This document shows, piece after piece, positions 63,991 to 64,000 of a stretch of 64,000 nt of DNA. A program made the translations under genes and the position numbers. Under the pieces are notes generated by a model. It was given only the letters and a program-made list of their open reading frames with translations, was not told the origin of the DNA and made no database searches. The DNA lies in NCBI GenBank assembly GCA_000469685.2, contig LS997567.1, positions 42,032,775 to 42,096,774 of the forward strand, in the 5' to 3' direction. The stretch comes from Haemonchus contortus. Its lineage: Eukaryota > Nematoda > Chromadorea > Rhabditida > Trichostrongylidae. The stretch's first letter is position 1; every line of letters begins with the position of its first letter.

Positions 63991-64000
63991 GAAACTCTGC

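Overview
The window looks like nuclear DNA of a nematode, most likely a strongylid (hookworm-like) worm. The support is: introns are bounded by GT...AG with acceptors of the TTTTCAG / TTTAG type; some start codons sit a few bases after an acceptor with no coding exon before it, as in spliced-leader trans-splicing; several introns are only 40-70 bp; and there is an intact RTE-like LINE of a type I recall as common in Ancylostoma and Necator assemblies. The species assignment is inference. Genes here are split into short exons, so most long open frames are noise, and real genes were found by joining exons with matching splice phases. No prokaryotic features, rRNA, intact tRNA or CRISPR array are visible.

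Layout. 1-3150 (-): the 5' part of a gene for a Q/M/P-rich protein with a very long glutamine tract, running off the left edge. 3.2-16.3 kb: mostly non-coding, with microsatellites, a perfect 19-bp hairpin, a strong G-quadruplex motif, a CAG repeat and weak exon candidates near 9.5 and 11.6 kb. 16.3-17.8 kb (+): a tetraspanin with one unexplained frame break. 18.4-18.85 kb (+): an unrecognised coding locus with two competing readings. 19.8-27.0 kb (+): a KChIP-like neuronal calcium sensor whose last intron holds a full-length LINE on the opposite strand (23061-26457), with a 12-bp target-site duplication. 29.5-32.35 kb (-): an F-box gene whose last exon runs into one arm of a 279-bp inverted repeat. 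32.4-50.2 kb: repeat-rich, with a 69-bp-period minisatellite, tRNA-like SINE candidates and a mariner element (46332-47592) with perfect 29-bp terminal inverted repeats and a dead transposase. 50.3-51.8 kb (-): an unrecognised, probably membrane-spanning gene built from six phase-compatible exons. 51.8-59.7 kb: no supported gene. 59.7-64 kb (-): an LRR-Ig gene, truncated at the right edge.

The tetraspanin, LRR-Ig protein and 51-kb membrane protein would act at or in membranes. The calcium sensor would be a cytosolic, myristoylated regulator of channels, and the F-box protein a substrate adaptor for ubiquitin ligation. The neighbours show no common pathway. I found no convincing new multi-gene system. 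The most interesting items are the young LINE inside the calcium-sensor gene, the mariner with intact ends but a dead transposase, the F-box C-terminus overlapping an inverted repeat, and the two genes with broken or ambiguous frames.
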